64,000 nt of DNA from Rhynchosporium graminicola (lineage: Eukaryota > Ascomycota > Leotiomycetes > Helotiales > Ploettnerulaceae): contig FJUW01000077.1 in NCBI GenBank assembly GCA_900074885.1, positions 1 to 64,000 on the forward strand. The letters run 5' to 3'. The stretch's first letter is position 1. Each line of letters opens with the position of its first letter. Under the pieces are notes generated by a model that saw only the letters and a list, made by a program, of their open reading frames with translations, ran no database searches and was not told the origin of the DNA. Shown in pieces: positions 13,101-23,997 of the stretch. A program made the position numbers and the translations under genes.

Positions 13101-14519
13101 TAATAGACTAGAAGAGTATATCGCGTAAGCTATAGGAATACCTATATATATTACATTAGCTGCCTATACCTAGAACACGCTCACCTATAGGGTGCAGACT
13201 AATACTAGTGCTTCGAGTCAGCAGAATAATTCTTCGGGCCTACCTCAGAATCCTTCGAGCTCCTATTAATCCCGGCAGAATTCTTCAAGTGCTTTACTTA
13301 CTTATCTACCCTAATTACCGCCGGTACTATAGCTTACCGCCCCTCTAACCTCAAATATTCAAGCTCTGCAGATAGCTAGGAGTAGAACTAAGTACTAACC
13401 TTAGTAATACTAGCTACCTTACTATCGAAATAACTTTAATACAGACGATAGATAGTAGTTATATCCTAGAAACAGAATATAAACTAATATTAATACTTCT
13501 ACTAATATTCCTCCTTTACGACTAGCGCGAGAAAGCCTGAACCTATATATTAATAGAACCCTAGTATATAACTCTAAGAGGGATAATATTCTCTATATCA
13601 GCTATAGATATTATAGCTACCTTAAGTCAGCCTATCTAAATATTATATTACCCTTTTAGGAGCGTGCGCACCTGAAACAAATTATATTCCCAGAAACTAC
13701 TACCTAAGTATTATATACTTAATTATAAGGAGACTTTTACAGTATCGAAGGACCTAGAGCTATAGATAATAGGGTTCCTTTTAGCACCTCTAAATTATTA
13801 TCGATAATATCTATAATATTATCTTCTAGCTCAGATAGAGCTAGTATACTAAGCTTAGTAGAAATAACCTTATTTAATTAATTTATCTAAGCTAGATCTA
13901 CTAAGTTAAGTAATAAAGAAAGAAAAGCGAAAGCTATAATTATACTTTTAGATAACTTATAGTACTAAGCGGAGTCTATAGAGATATTAGGAAATAAGGC
14001 AGAAGGAGAGGAGGAAGATAAAGGTATTTATACTAGAGTAGTATATAGGACCCGGCATAAGAAGCGTATAAGGATTGATATTCCTAAGGAGCAGGATATA
14101 GCTAAGGAACTAGAAGTAGTTACTTAAGGATCTAGACTAAGGTCTACGATAAAAGAAGATAAGAAGAAAGGGAGATAATTAAGAGAGATAGTTAGGCGTG
14201 AAGGACTAGGGCTAGTTAATTTTAAGGACTTAGCTACTAGAATTAACGTTACTATAAATCTTCTGGAATTATTTCAGATATTACTAGAGATATTAAAGTA
14301 ATTTCGTAAACTATTAATACGTTATAACTAGAAGAAAGTAAGTCTAAAGTCTTTAACTTATAAAAATAACCCTACTTCGATACTTAGCACTAGATCTGCA
14401 TAAGCCTTATCTGCGGCTATAACTAGAAATCTTAAGCTTATATAAGTTACGCTACGAGTCCACCCGGCCGATAAGGCTTAGAAAGTTCCTAGGAAGATAA
14501 AGGTAGTTGAAAAGGGTAA

Positions 14520-14900
14520 GACTACTATTATGGAATTAAAGGTCGGAATATGTTCTATAGACTAAGGTTCTGACCTAGTTATTACATCTCTTACCTTATA
14601 GTAATATCTGAGGTTAAAAACGATTCTACTAGCTTCTTATAGGTATACTAGGGTTAGCTATAGTATAGCAGATAGTATATAATATCAGCTTACTAAGTTT
14701 ATCGTATTTAACTTTAGAGTGAAGGATATATAGCGAAAAGTCTACGCGTTTATGAGAGATACTAAGAGTCTAAACGATAAGGAGCTAAGCTTACTTCTTA
14801 GGCTCCTGTAGTTATATTCTATTAATACGAAGATCGATATTTATAAAGGTCTTCTTACCCTTAGCGGCAATCGAAGTAAAGAAATAACTACTACTATTTA
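14520..14900 (+). pseudogene. Gypsy-C retropepsin-like protease (dead)
   Basis: The frame reads GICSID-stop-GSDLVITSL, where the catalytic Asp of a D-S/T-G-type motif is followed by a converted codon. A beta-rich segment follows, ending in an LYSINTKIDIY block typical of the far end of the protease fold. Confidence 0.5.
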
Positions 14901-15699
14901 AAGCTCTCTCTTTATGGAATCTATACCTTTGAACCTGATTCTGTATCTAAAGGTGAAATCTAATAAAGACGTATCGGATTTGATTATTCGATTTATAGAG
15001 AGCTCCGACCTCTCTATTACTAATAACGATACTGCCCCTGACTCTTCTTCTTCCGAATCCGATTCTGAAGACACTTCTTCTTCTAGTAATTCTAACTCTT
15101 TAAAAAACTAGACTTACTAAGCTATCCTAAGATAATATTAAACTTATTACTAGCCCGCTATAGCCGTCGGAAGGTCTCTAGGACTATACCTACCCGAAAC
15201 CTTAGATATTTAGCAGATATCTCAGAAGTTTCCTATATATTAAAAGGGACTCCTAAAGCTTCAAATTTCAAAGACTATATACCCTTAGTAGAAAGGAGGC
15301 CTATTATAAATCAGTACTCCTCTGTATCAGTAGGCTTATTCCTAGCCTTATTTACTTAAGCTAACCTTACCTCTATATATATACTAGAGACTAGGAGAGC
15401 TACTACTTAGTCCAGGTTATTATTGCAGTTTCTTCTGTCCTTAAAGAATATAGCCTAGCTAAAACCTTCGAGAATCCGTAGTAATTACCTTTAGTCCTGC
15501 TATCTAGCTATAAAGCCCTCCTTGAAATCCTAATATCGACCTATATCTGCAGAATAGCCTGGAATATATAGTAATTACGCTGAGGCATAGAATATTACTA
15601 TAGAATCTAATAAGAAGGTACTATATATTATAGTATTCCCTATATAAAGAAGAGTTATTAGGTTACTAATAGTAGAAGTAACTGACGAAGTTCTGAACG

Positions 15700-17280
15700 A
15701 TTGGATTACTAAGAGCTAGTTAACTTTTAGTATAGCTATACTACTAGAAGAAATTAAGCAAGTTCATAAGCTGCTATATATATATCGATATATTAATTCA
15801 ATAGGCTTAGAAGATATACTATTTACTAATCTCTACTACTATAGAGCTAGAATCCCAGAATATTCTAAGCTAGTCCAGGAGAATATAGCTAGGAGATATA
15901 CACTAGCTAAGCTCGCTTAGCTGAATAAGATAATTAAGGAGGGAATTAAGTATAGGATATTTAAGAGTATACTCTTAGCTAACGGAGCGCTATCAGATTA
16001 GAATAGCTATCTATATATAGTAGATAAAGGATCAGACTCTAAGGTATAAACTAGGGAATATAGAGTAATATTTAATTACTCTAAAATAAAAGAAAAGACG
16101 CCTAGCTACTTAATAATATCTATAGCAGAGTACTTTGCATTTCTTAGTAATCCTAAGTATTATCTATTTATCTAAATAGACCTTAAGCACGCCTACTAGT
16201 TAGTAAACTTATATCCAGAAGACCGCTATATCTATGCCTTCTCTGCGCTAGGCTATAGATAATTGCAACTAACCCGCATGCCTTAGGGCTATAGAAGCTT
16301 AGCGTTCTCTATAATAGAATTAATGAAATTAGTCTTTGGAGATATACCTAAGTCTGCGGAAGCGGTAGCAAAAGGGTTCGATAATTCTGAGCTCTCGCTA
16401 TTCTCTCTAATTGTTTCTGAGGGTAGAGTAGTTCTTCAGGCCTTACTCTTCTATATAGACGATATCTTCGTAGCCTTTAAGACATTTAAGAAGGTATTTG
16501 CCTTTCTGAAAGAATATCTCCTCCCTCGACTCTTATAGTCTAGTCTTAAGCTCTCCTTTAAGAAGTGCCTATTATTCATAATAGAGGTTCTGGTGTTAGA
16601 GACTATATATAAGGCAGGTAGAAAATCTATAATTAAACCGGAAAGGGTATTAAGGATTAATATATAGCTAATACTAAAAAACGCTATAGAGGTTAGGAGA
16701 TTCTTAGGAGCGATCTAGATAACGCGACTATAGGTTAAGAATCATACGGAGATTACCCGACTACTAAATCGACTTACTAGAGATATAGAATAGAGATAGG
16801 GAGAGAATAAAGCGATATTATTTAAGCTGCTGAAGGAAGTGTACTTAAGGGTAGTAGAGAGAAACGGCTATGATCTAACTCTCCTAGTGCAAATATATAT
16901 AGATACTAGTAGATATGCAGGAGGATATTATATCATATAATCTAAGGAGGGAGAGAAGAAGATAGTGCTAATCCTTTTCGATAGTTTCATATTCTCTAAG
17001 GCCTAGAGAAATTATAGAACCTATAAACGCGAGCTGCTTTCTATTATGGAGTTCAGCTATAAGTACTATTATATATTAAGAGAAGATAAGCTAGGAATAA
17101 TCTATATAGATTATTAGCTACTTACTTACTTTCTGGACTTATCGGCGCTCTAAGAAGGAATTTATACTAGGTGGGCTTTAGAGCTAAGGTTATTAAATAT
17201 ACGAATTTACTATATTCCCGGTAGCAGAAATAAGACTATAGATACTTTATCACGTACTATTTTCCCGGGAGATAATTACG
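15700..17280 (+). pseudogene. Gypsy-C reverse transcriptase and RNase H (dead)
   Basis: RT blocks in order: DLKHAYWLVNLYPEDRY-like (about 16180), the RMPQGY-equivalent near 16275, and YIDDIFVAF (about 16455), with the catalytic Asp pair preserved. The RNase H ends in the Gypsy tether region LELRLLNIRIYYIPGSRNK and DTLSR (about 17175-17260). Stops at several Gln/Trp positions make it non-functional. Confidence 0.8.
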
Positions 17281-17859
17281 ATAGACTAGATATAATAAGG
17301 TTTAGAGAAGAGTAGTAGACTATTACTAGACTTATCTGGAGATAGAAAGACGGAATTAGTAGATATAAAGATCTGCTAAAAGAATTAGAGCTCACTTCTA
17401 AGAAAGCTAATAATAAGAAGCTTGAAGTTATTAAGGGAATATTTAAGGTTAATAATATTGAGAAATAAGCTAGAAGGGAGAAGGAAGATCTGGAGTTCAT
17501 AGCTGCCTTATATGCAGTAGGAGAGAGGTTCTAGGATATAACTTTATAATTAAGTTCACCTTTTACTAAGCTATAAGTCTTAGAAGATATGCCTTTCTAT
17601 GAAATATTTGAAGCTCTATCTGCGGAGACTTACTAGTCGTCTAAGCTAGTAATAGTCGAGCTAATATCCCCTTTAGAAGCTTATGAGAAGATATACTAGT
17701 ATAAGGATATTATTAGGTTCCTTATCTATAGTATCTACTTAGAAGATGCAGATCGCATAAGGAAGAGATCCTTAGAGCTCTAATATAAGAAATATAAGTA
17801 GGAGCATGAGGTATTATAGTATAAATAGAGAGGAGTATATAAATATTATCTTATGCTAG

Positions 17860-18960
17860 GATAAGTTACAGAAGCTTTAATAAAGGCGCATAATAAGGGA
17901 GCATATTTTGTATTAACTATTACTACTAGAAAACTCAGAGGAGTCTACTAGCCTACACTTACTAAGGATATCACTCTCTATATTACTAGCTATCTTTAAT
18001 ACGCGAAATACGGACTAGCTCAAAAGTTAGTACTACTCTCCTAGATAATAGTCTCTATACCGATAGAATTACTTAGGGCAGACTTCTATAGACCTTTTAT
18101 ATAACTGCCTAAGAGTTATAGATACCTTCTTATTATTATGGACTACTTCTCTAGGCTGGTTTAGGCCTTTCCTTATATAGTAGCTAATTCGGAATATATT
18201 AAAACATCGTTGGATATGCTCTTTGAGATAGATAGTATACTTATTAGCTTTTATATTAATCCTGGAAGTCACTTTAGGGAAGAAATCAGAAACTATATAG
18301 GTAAGAAAGGTGTTTTATAGCTTAACTTACCCTTAGCTTCTAAGAAGTCTATAGGCATAGCAGAGAAGGCTATTGACCTAGTCTAGTAAGCGATAATTAA
18401 GACCGGCTCTAATTATGCTATTAAGCTTCAAAAGGTAGTATTTAAGATGAATTTGAGAGAGATTAGGTTCCTTAGCTACTCCCCTTTCTATATATATTAT
18501 GGGTATTAGCCTAGGTCAGAAGTGGACCTTACCTTTCCCGCTTATTATATTAGAGCGATTCATTAGGAGCTAGACTTATAGGGTTTCCCTAATATGCTTT
18601 AGGGAGCTGATAGTAAAGAGAACGAGGAATAGGGAGATAAGGTGCTAGAGTATATTAGGGCGTAAGCTACTAAATTAGAGTAGGTAGATATAGCCTTATA
18701 CCTAGAGAGAATAAGACGGAAAGAGATATATGATCTGAGGGTATTAGGAAGATAATATCCAGGTATCGGCTCTATAGTTATACTCTACGATTATACTATA
18801 GTTAGATAAAAGCTACGCTTAAGCTAGAGAGGTCCTTTCGTAGTCTCTAGTATAGGTAGCGAATATAGTAAATCGTATACCTTATAATAGATCGACGGAA
18901 TACCTATACTACGATACTTCCATATCGATCAAATAAAGCCCTTTTATCTGCGAAACTTAT
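17860..18960 (+). pseudogene. Gypsy-C integrase (dead)
   Basis: A decayed HHCC-type segment (AHNKGAYF near 17890) is followed by the DDE core, with MDYFSRLV near 18140 replacing the usual D-x-F-S/T block, and a C-terminal region up to about 18960. Numerous TAG/TAA codons are present. Confidence 0.65.
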
Positions 18961-19342
18961 ACCTTATGAATAGATAAGAGGAAAGACTACTATTATATTA
19001 AAACCTTAGAGCTAAGAAGAGTAAATATTCTCTGCTAGTAGAGCTTAGAATAGGTCGAAAGATAGAGGTAGTAGCTAGAGATTCTATACTAGGGGTATAG
19101 CAGTAGGAGTAGGGAGTTTAATGATATACATAGAAGGTTTAAGGTTAGGGATTATAGAGTTTTAATCTATAGGTTTAGGAGTTATAATATTAGAAGGAGA
19201 TATTCTTTATCTCTAGAGGGAGTTATTTAAGTGGGCTTCTAGGAGTACTTGGTTCTGGAGGTGTGTTTATAGCTATATTATATGATTTACTTTAGTATAT
19301 CGATGGAGGTCTCGAGGGCGAGACTTGTGGGTAGTAGACTTG

Positions 19343-19475
19343 TGATGTCACTGGATTTGTACCTAGCTAGTAGCGCATAGACCTCTCCCTCCTATAGCTT
19401 TCTTTCTAAGGTCTCCAGACCTTCTCTACAATATAACTACGCTTCTCAAGAGGTTCTGTTCCCACACCTTTTCTG
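19343..19475 (+). repeat. Gypsy-C 3' LTR
   Basis: Copy of 10766-10898 beginning TGATGTCACTGG. It keeps more C and G than the left copy (CCCACA against CCTATA), so RIP hit the two LTRs unequally. Confidence 0.85.
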
Positions 19476-19704
19476 TTACTTACTCTTACTAGTGCTTCTG
19501 GGTACCCTAGTAATACTATGAACTTGAATAATTTATAGTTTTAATTAGAGCTTATGCAAGGTTTTCGAATATCGGCTGAGCCGGCAATGGCCTTAGTGCT
19601 ATGCAACTTTGCCCTCAAAAACAATCGACATGCAGTTTTCCCGTCCTAGCCGTCGGCGGCGCCGATTGCCTGCTGTAGACGGGCAATCGCTAACTTGGAA
19701 AACT

Positions 19705-19898
19705 TGTGATGTAGGATACGATAATTACTTAGTAAACTAAAGTAAATACATATAAAAGTGTAAGAAAAGAGTCACTGAAGATTCGCTAGTAATAATCTAG
19801 TTTAAAAAGAAAGTAGTTGCTAGAAAGAGAAGGTTCTTTCTTTATTTTTAGTACTGAAGCATAAGAGTGGGAGACGCTAGACGCACATACTTATCACA
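19705..19898 (-). repeat. Probable solo LTR related to 59236-59420
   Basis: Shared blocks in the same order include ATAATCTAGTT, AGGTTCTTTCTT/AGGATCTTTCTT, TAGTACTGAAGCATAAGAGT/TAGTACTAAAGTATAAGAGT and GACGCTAGACG/GGCGCTAGGCG. The 19.7-kb copy keeps CA/TG where the other has TA, so it has seen little RIP. No internal element sequence adjoins it, and exact ends and a target-site duplication could not be fixed. Confidence 0.6.
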
Positions 19899-21057
19899 GG
19901 AACCTCTACTTTGTATATTAGAAGAAAGAAACTATAGTACGTGCTGTAATTAAATGACCTTTGACGTCTGTGTGCAGTATTAAAATATCCTACTTTATAT
20001 GAGGATTCAAGTAATCAACTAATATGGTTTTGTCAATCTCTTTCATCTTGAGGAGTAGAATCTGGGTTATCTAGCACAGAGAGAAGTCGTATAATAATTC
20101 CATCCTGTACGAAGTAGCATTGATACTATCCCCCCTGGTTCAATTCCTCGCAGATCAAAGCTGGCACGGACTGCTTAGTACACACATAAAATACTGGCAA
20201 TCACCTTGCCGCGCTAGGAAACGAACTGGGGGCAGGATAGTAGAAAAATGGGGGTGTTAGAAAAAACCTAGAATCCCTCGGGAAGGCTATAAAGCATACC
20301 CGCGACTTTTTCTGATCTCGTATCATGCACGGCCATTCGGGTTACTTTTTTCTTCCTTCCAGACATATCGACTGCCACATATTCTAGTCACCTGATCCTC
20401 AGCCCAACTAAGGAGAGTACCGAATTTTCTAGACTTATCAATAAACGATAGTGCAAGCAGTCCATGCTGGTACCGGTTACATGCATAACTATTACTATAG
20501 ATGAGATGGGCAAAATGCTGCATTCATCGATATAAGGTTCTGTTATCTGAGCGTGTTCATTTAGGTTTACCGGGGTATTTGGATAAGGATGGCCCCTGAT
20601 ACTACTTCGTATTCCTCCCAGTTTAAAAGTTGGAAGTTCAGCTGTGGCAATGGCATAAAATTTAACGTTTCAGCCGAGGAGGACAGTAACAGCTCTGTCA
20701 GCTTTAGACATCCGGAGACTCACGTACGCGAAGATCTATTAGATTGCTACCAAGGCAGCCTCACCTGATTTATGTGGCAGAATTCGCGCAATAACAAGGG
20801 CGACGGGGTTTTCTTTCGAACCGAAACGAAGAGCATAACAGTACTAAGATTACATACAGTAAACTTGAAGAATTGGTTGCACAAGGCATAGTTGAATTGG
20901 CTACAAGCTCTTCTAGCTTGAGCTTTGAACTAGGGGCGGGATACTACCGGTAGTATCCTACACTGTAAATAAACAACAAAATAAATATACTCGTAATTCA
21001 TCAACGAACTTCAAACCCCTTTGATTCGGGAGCCCAGCTAACTCCGTTACTAATTGG

Positions 21058-21100
21058 GCTAATGATATATAGCTCTACTATAATAGAGTTATATATTAGC
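21058..21100. repeat. Near-perfect inverted repeat beside poly-C
   Basis: Arms 21058-21080 and 21081-21100 are reverse complements apart from a 3-nt bulge and two transitions. No loop separates them. It sits 11 bp before a run of 13 C and about 280 bp upstream of the secreted-protein start codon. Confidence 0.6.
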
Positions 21101-21271
21101 AATACCATTTCCCCCCCCCCCCCTGGATGGGTCAAAATGGATAATAATTCGCGCAAGAACTTCCACCCAATCCGGGGAACAGAACCTGCCAAAAACCGGA
21201 TCAAATCTACGCCCTTCACTTTGGCATATACGAGGAGCGGACAGTACTTGACTCGAGTATAATGCGGAGAG

Positions 21272-21280
21272 GTATATATA
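21272..21280 (+). promoter_or_regulatory. Candidate TATA box of the secreted-protein gene
   Basis: GTATATATA about 105 bp upstream of the ATG at 21383, with a pyrimidine-rich leader between. Position and sequence fit a fungal core promoter; there is no other support. Confidence 0.4.
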
Positions 21281-21382
21281 TCGAGACTAAAGCCCCATTT
21301 CTGGATGCAATAGCCAACAACCACATCCCGTTTCGACAACAAAACCTCACTTCCTCAAACACCTCTCAACTATCTCTTCACC

Positions 21383-21703
21383 ATGAAGCTTCTTCTCCTC
21401 GCCTTCCTCGCCGCTACGACCAATGCCTTCACGGTCGTCGTCTGCTCTCCTAAAGACGGCGCTACTGTAGAAGCTGCGAAAGAGGCAACCGTAAATCAGC
21501 GTGCCGCGTTAGGCCTTACCGGACCTGGTTACTGGAACGGGAGTATACAGAACTGTCTTAACAGCTTGGGGGAGTCCGTGACCGTCTTTGCTTTTTGTAG
21601 GAATAGTTATTTCGGCCGCGGTTCGACGGCCGTGAAAGGAGGATACGTCATATGCAAGCCGTCGGGAGACCCTAATTGGCCTACATGCAACATCAAATGT
21701 TAA
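21383..21703 (+). CDS. Small secreted six-cysteine protein, candidate effector
   Basis: Intronless 106-residue protein with a clear signal peptide: Met-Lys, then a Leu/Ala-rich core, with likely cleavage after TTNA around residue 15. The mature part of about 90 residues has six Cys (21, 58, 72, 91, 102, 106), enough for three disulfides, and an N-glycosylation sequon at Asn52. I recognise no family. The start is supported by a CACC context before the ATG, a TATA-like box about 105 bp upstream and the signal peptide beginning exactly there. Size, secretion, cysteine content and position next to RIP-mutated repeats are the classic profile of fungal effectors or secreted antimicrobial proteins, but this is inference. 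Codon use is ordinary and the frame shows no RIP damage. A minus-strand frame overlapping it (21509-21718) is a shadow. Confidence 0.8.
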   Translation: MKLLLLAFLAATTNAFTVVVCSPKDGATVEAAKEATVNQRAALGLTGPGYWNGSIQNCLNSLGESVTVFAFCRNSYFGRGSTAVKGGYVICKPSGDPNWPTCNIKC

Positions 21704-23997
21704 GGAGTAAGCTGCCACTAGCTAATCGAACCTGGATCTATGCTGACAAGATATAGAGTGTTTGGGAATACTCCTCACGTAACTACGCTCGAAAACTGGT
21801 GAACAACTACTTGGCAAAATGGGAATATCTTGGTGCACAATCATGAGATCGGTATTCCAGTGGTTCTTCACGTGTGGTGGAGTTATATGGAGAGCGAGCA
21901 TAGTCGGGACGCAACATCTTTCTCTCCTCTCGTTCCTTTATACCGGCATATTCGTCTCTCCTTTCATCTAGTAAACGGGGGATATTAACAAGCAGAGCTT
22001 TTCTCTTTTTCTCCGTGCTACTACGTGTACATTTTTGAAGAAATAAAGAAGCTTCTCCTGCATGTTCACAACTCTTGAGGTGATGGCCCGAACTGTCCCT
22101 TATCTAGTCTCACCAAAGTGCTCGTGAACCAGAACGAATGTGCATTGCGTGGGAAGGTACAAATCGAACGCCATTCGAGGTTATGGGCGCTTTCGGCAGC
22201 CACGAGGAGAATGTTACCTATGCATCTTTACGCCTAACGGGACAGCCGACTGTGAACCTGCAGGAAAGTTGGCCAGAATAGAAGGCCGATTATTTTCAAT
22301 GCCTCGAAAATAGTGGAATATTGTTTGACATAGCTCAACCGCTTAAACAAGTGGCCGCTTTATGTCAGGCGGTGTTTGTAGGGAGGGAATAGCAATGATA
22401 GACATCCGGGCAAATGAAGTTATTCCCAATTCGAAGCAAGTATATTTTCAACCTAGCTATTTATTTTATAGTAGTAGCTTCCTAGTCTTTAGAAGACTGC
22501 TGCGCGCACTATCGATTTTCCTTCTACCTCTCGTATATAGCTTAATCGATTACAGTGACGTGGGGGCTTACAGAATATTGAATTTATTACCGAGTTACAA
22601 GGAGGTTGCCCTCTCCTAGGATTATATCTTCATTCGTCTGATCTAGGAGATGAAATCCTTGGCGTACGAAAGGGTTCTTATTACCTGCTAGCAGATTGTT
22701 AATCGCGTAATAGCAATTAGTACTCCTACTATAACAATAGAAGGTCCCGTGGGCTTGAATCGACTATTCCTGTATGTCAGGAATGCTGCAAATTTCTACG
22801 GTTTACGTCGCCTGGCATAGGCAGAGCAGCTACCTGTTTTGGTAGTTGAGCTATGCAAAATAAGGTTCCACTATCTCCGAGGCATTAGAAATAATTGGCC
22901 AGAATGGATGGAACCAACGCTCTAAGGGTCCTCGCTTACGGGCAAGGTTCAAGTGCAGAAAGCGATAAGATGAGATGTTCATCATTCTGGAACGGGCTAA
23001 TCAAAGGCTTTGAGTTTATCGCGCCGGATTAGTAGACTCCCGTATTAAACTCAGGTAATTGGTTTGATGGGCTAGCAGTTTAGCGTCCTGTGTTTCGCAG
23101 TTAGCTAAACTCTTCATGACAACGAGCTCAATACAAGCGGGAAAATTAAACTCGAATATCTGTATAGTCTTGCGTATTCGACCAGCTCACCATTCACTTT
23201 TAATACTTGCTTTGTACATCTAAATCATTGATTACATCTATATCTGCGACCATGGCGGGCATCCTTAATCCTGCGAAGCGAGACATCTTAGTCCTCTGAG
23301 TGGCTTATAAACGACCCTAAACTGCTAGCTTCAACCCAATTACTAGAGTTCATCCGGGTACTATACAGTATCAAGGGGAGCGGGCTGATCCGCACTGCAC
23401 TATTATTAATCTTGAATGTACAAGGAAGTAATCATCCAATCGAGTCTCCCACATAATCTACGGTATACAAGTCCGTACAACAACCTGCCTGCCGTGTTAG
23501 TGTCGGAGCCAGCTCGATGTGGAAGGTCTTTTCACCTCACTGCCGAGGTGGTTAACAGCACACTATATCCTGTTGTCCGGTGATCTCCAATCAGCCTTAA
23601 GAAGATCAAGAAGATCTTTGAGTAGCTGCCTAAAGCGGAATAGCCAAACTCAAAATCACAACGAGGGTTTGTGGCTCGGGTTACACAGAAAAGAGCGGGA
23701 AGTCACTTTTGGCGATTAGGGGTCGGTTGAGCGACGTGTCAGATACAACTAGTTGAGAGGTGGTGGTTCCTTGTGCTCGGGGTGTAAAAGGGGATTAGGA
23801 AGGCAGGCACTTGACCATGTGGGGGTTGCCCGGCATCCTTAGGGGTTGATTCGCGGATTTTGATTAGATTTATCTCGTTGCAGGACGATCTAAAAGCGGA
23901 AGCTGGGGTAGCTCTTCTATAAGTGTAGACGGAACAGCCCCAATTCATGCATCGGAGAACCAGAGATCCTTCTGTATCAGAGCAATCAGCAATCATC
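21704..23997. other. Intergenic region without supported genes
   Basis: Single-copy composition of 2.3 kb. Short open frames (for example 22362-22619 and 23519-23719) have no signal peptide, motif or splice pattern that convinces. The last several hundred bases should hold the promoter of the carboxypeptidase gene. I see no RNA gene. Confidence 0.5.

Larger units (their letters stand above)
10766..19475 (+). mobile_element. Gypsy-C, complete but dead LTR retrotransposon (8.7 kb)
   Basis: Two 133-bp direct repeats (10766-10898, 19343-19475) bound a plus-strand gag-pol. Order: long untranslated or accessory leader, gag (about 12.4-13.1 kb), retropepsin (about 14.5-14.9 kb), a Ser/Asp-rich linker, RT (about 15.7-16.6 kb, catalytic YIDD intact near 16455), RNase H (to about 17.28 kb) and integrase (about 17.86-18.9 kb). 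Many in-frame TAG/TAA codons replace Gln and Trp. Flanks read TTACTA on the left and TTACTT on the right, a near but not exact target-site duplication. It forms the left border of the gene island. Confidence 0.88.
19476..21271. other. Left flank of gene island, no gene seen
   Basis: Mostly single-copy composition. It contains a probable solo LTR (19705-19898), an inverted repeat (21058-21100) and a 13-C tract (21111-21123). The open frames here (20323-20523, 21001-21342 minus) lack coding features and are treated as chance. Confidence 0.5.

Noticed and set aside
21001..21342. Minus-strand open frame of 113 codons upstream of the secreted protein
   Set aside because: It covers the hairpin and the C13 tract (poly-Gly in translation) and the promoter of the plus-strand gene; it has no signal peptide or domain.
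21509..21718. Minus-strand frame inside the secreted-protein gene
   Set aside because: Antisense shadow; the plus strand has the signal peptide and Cys pattern.
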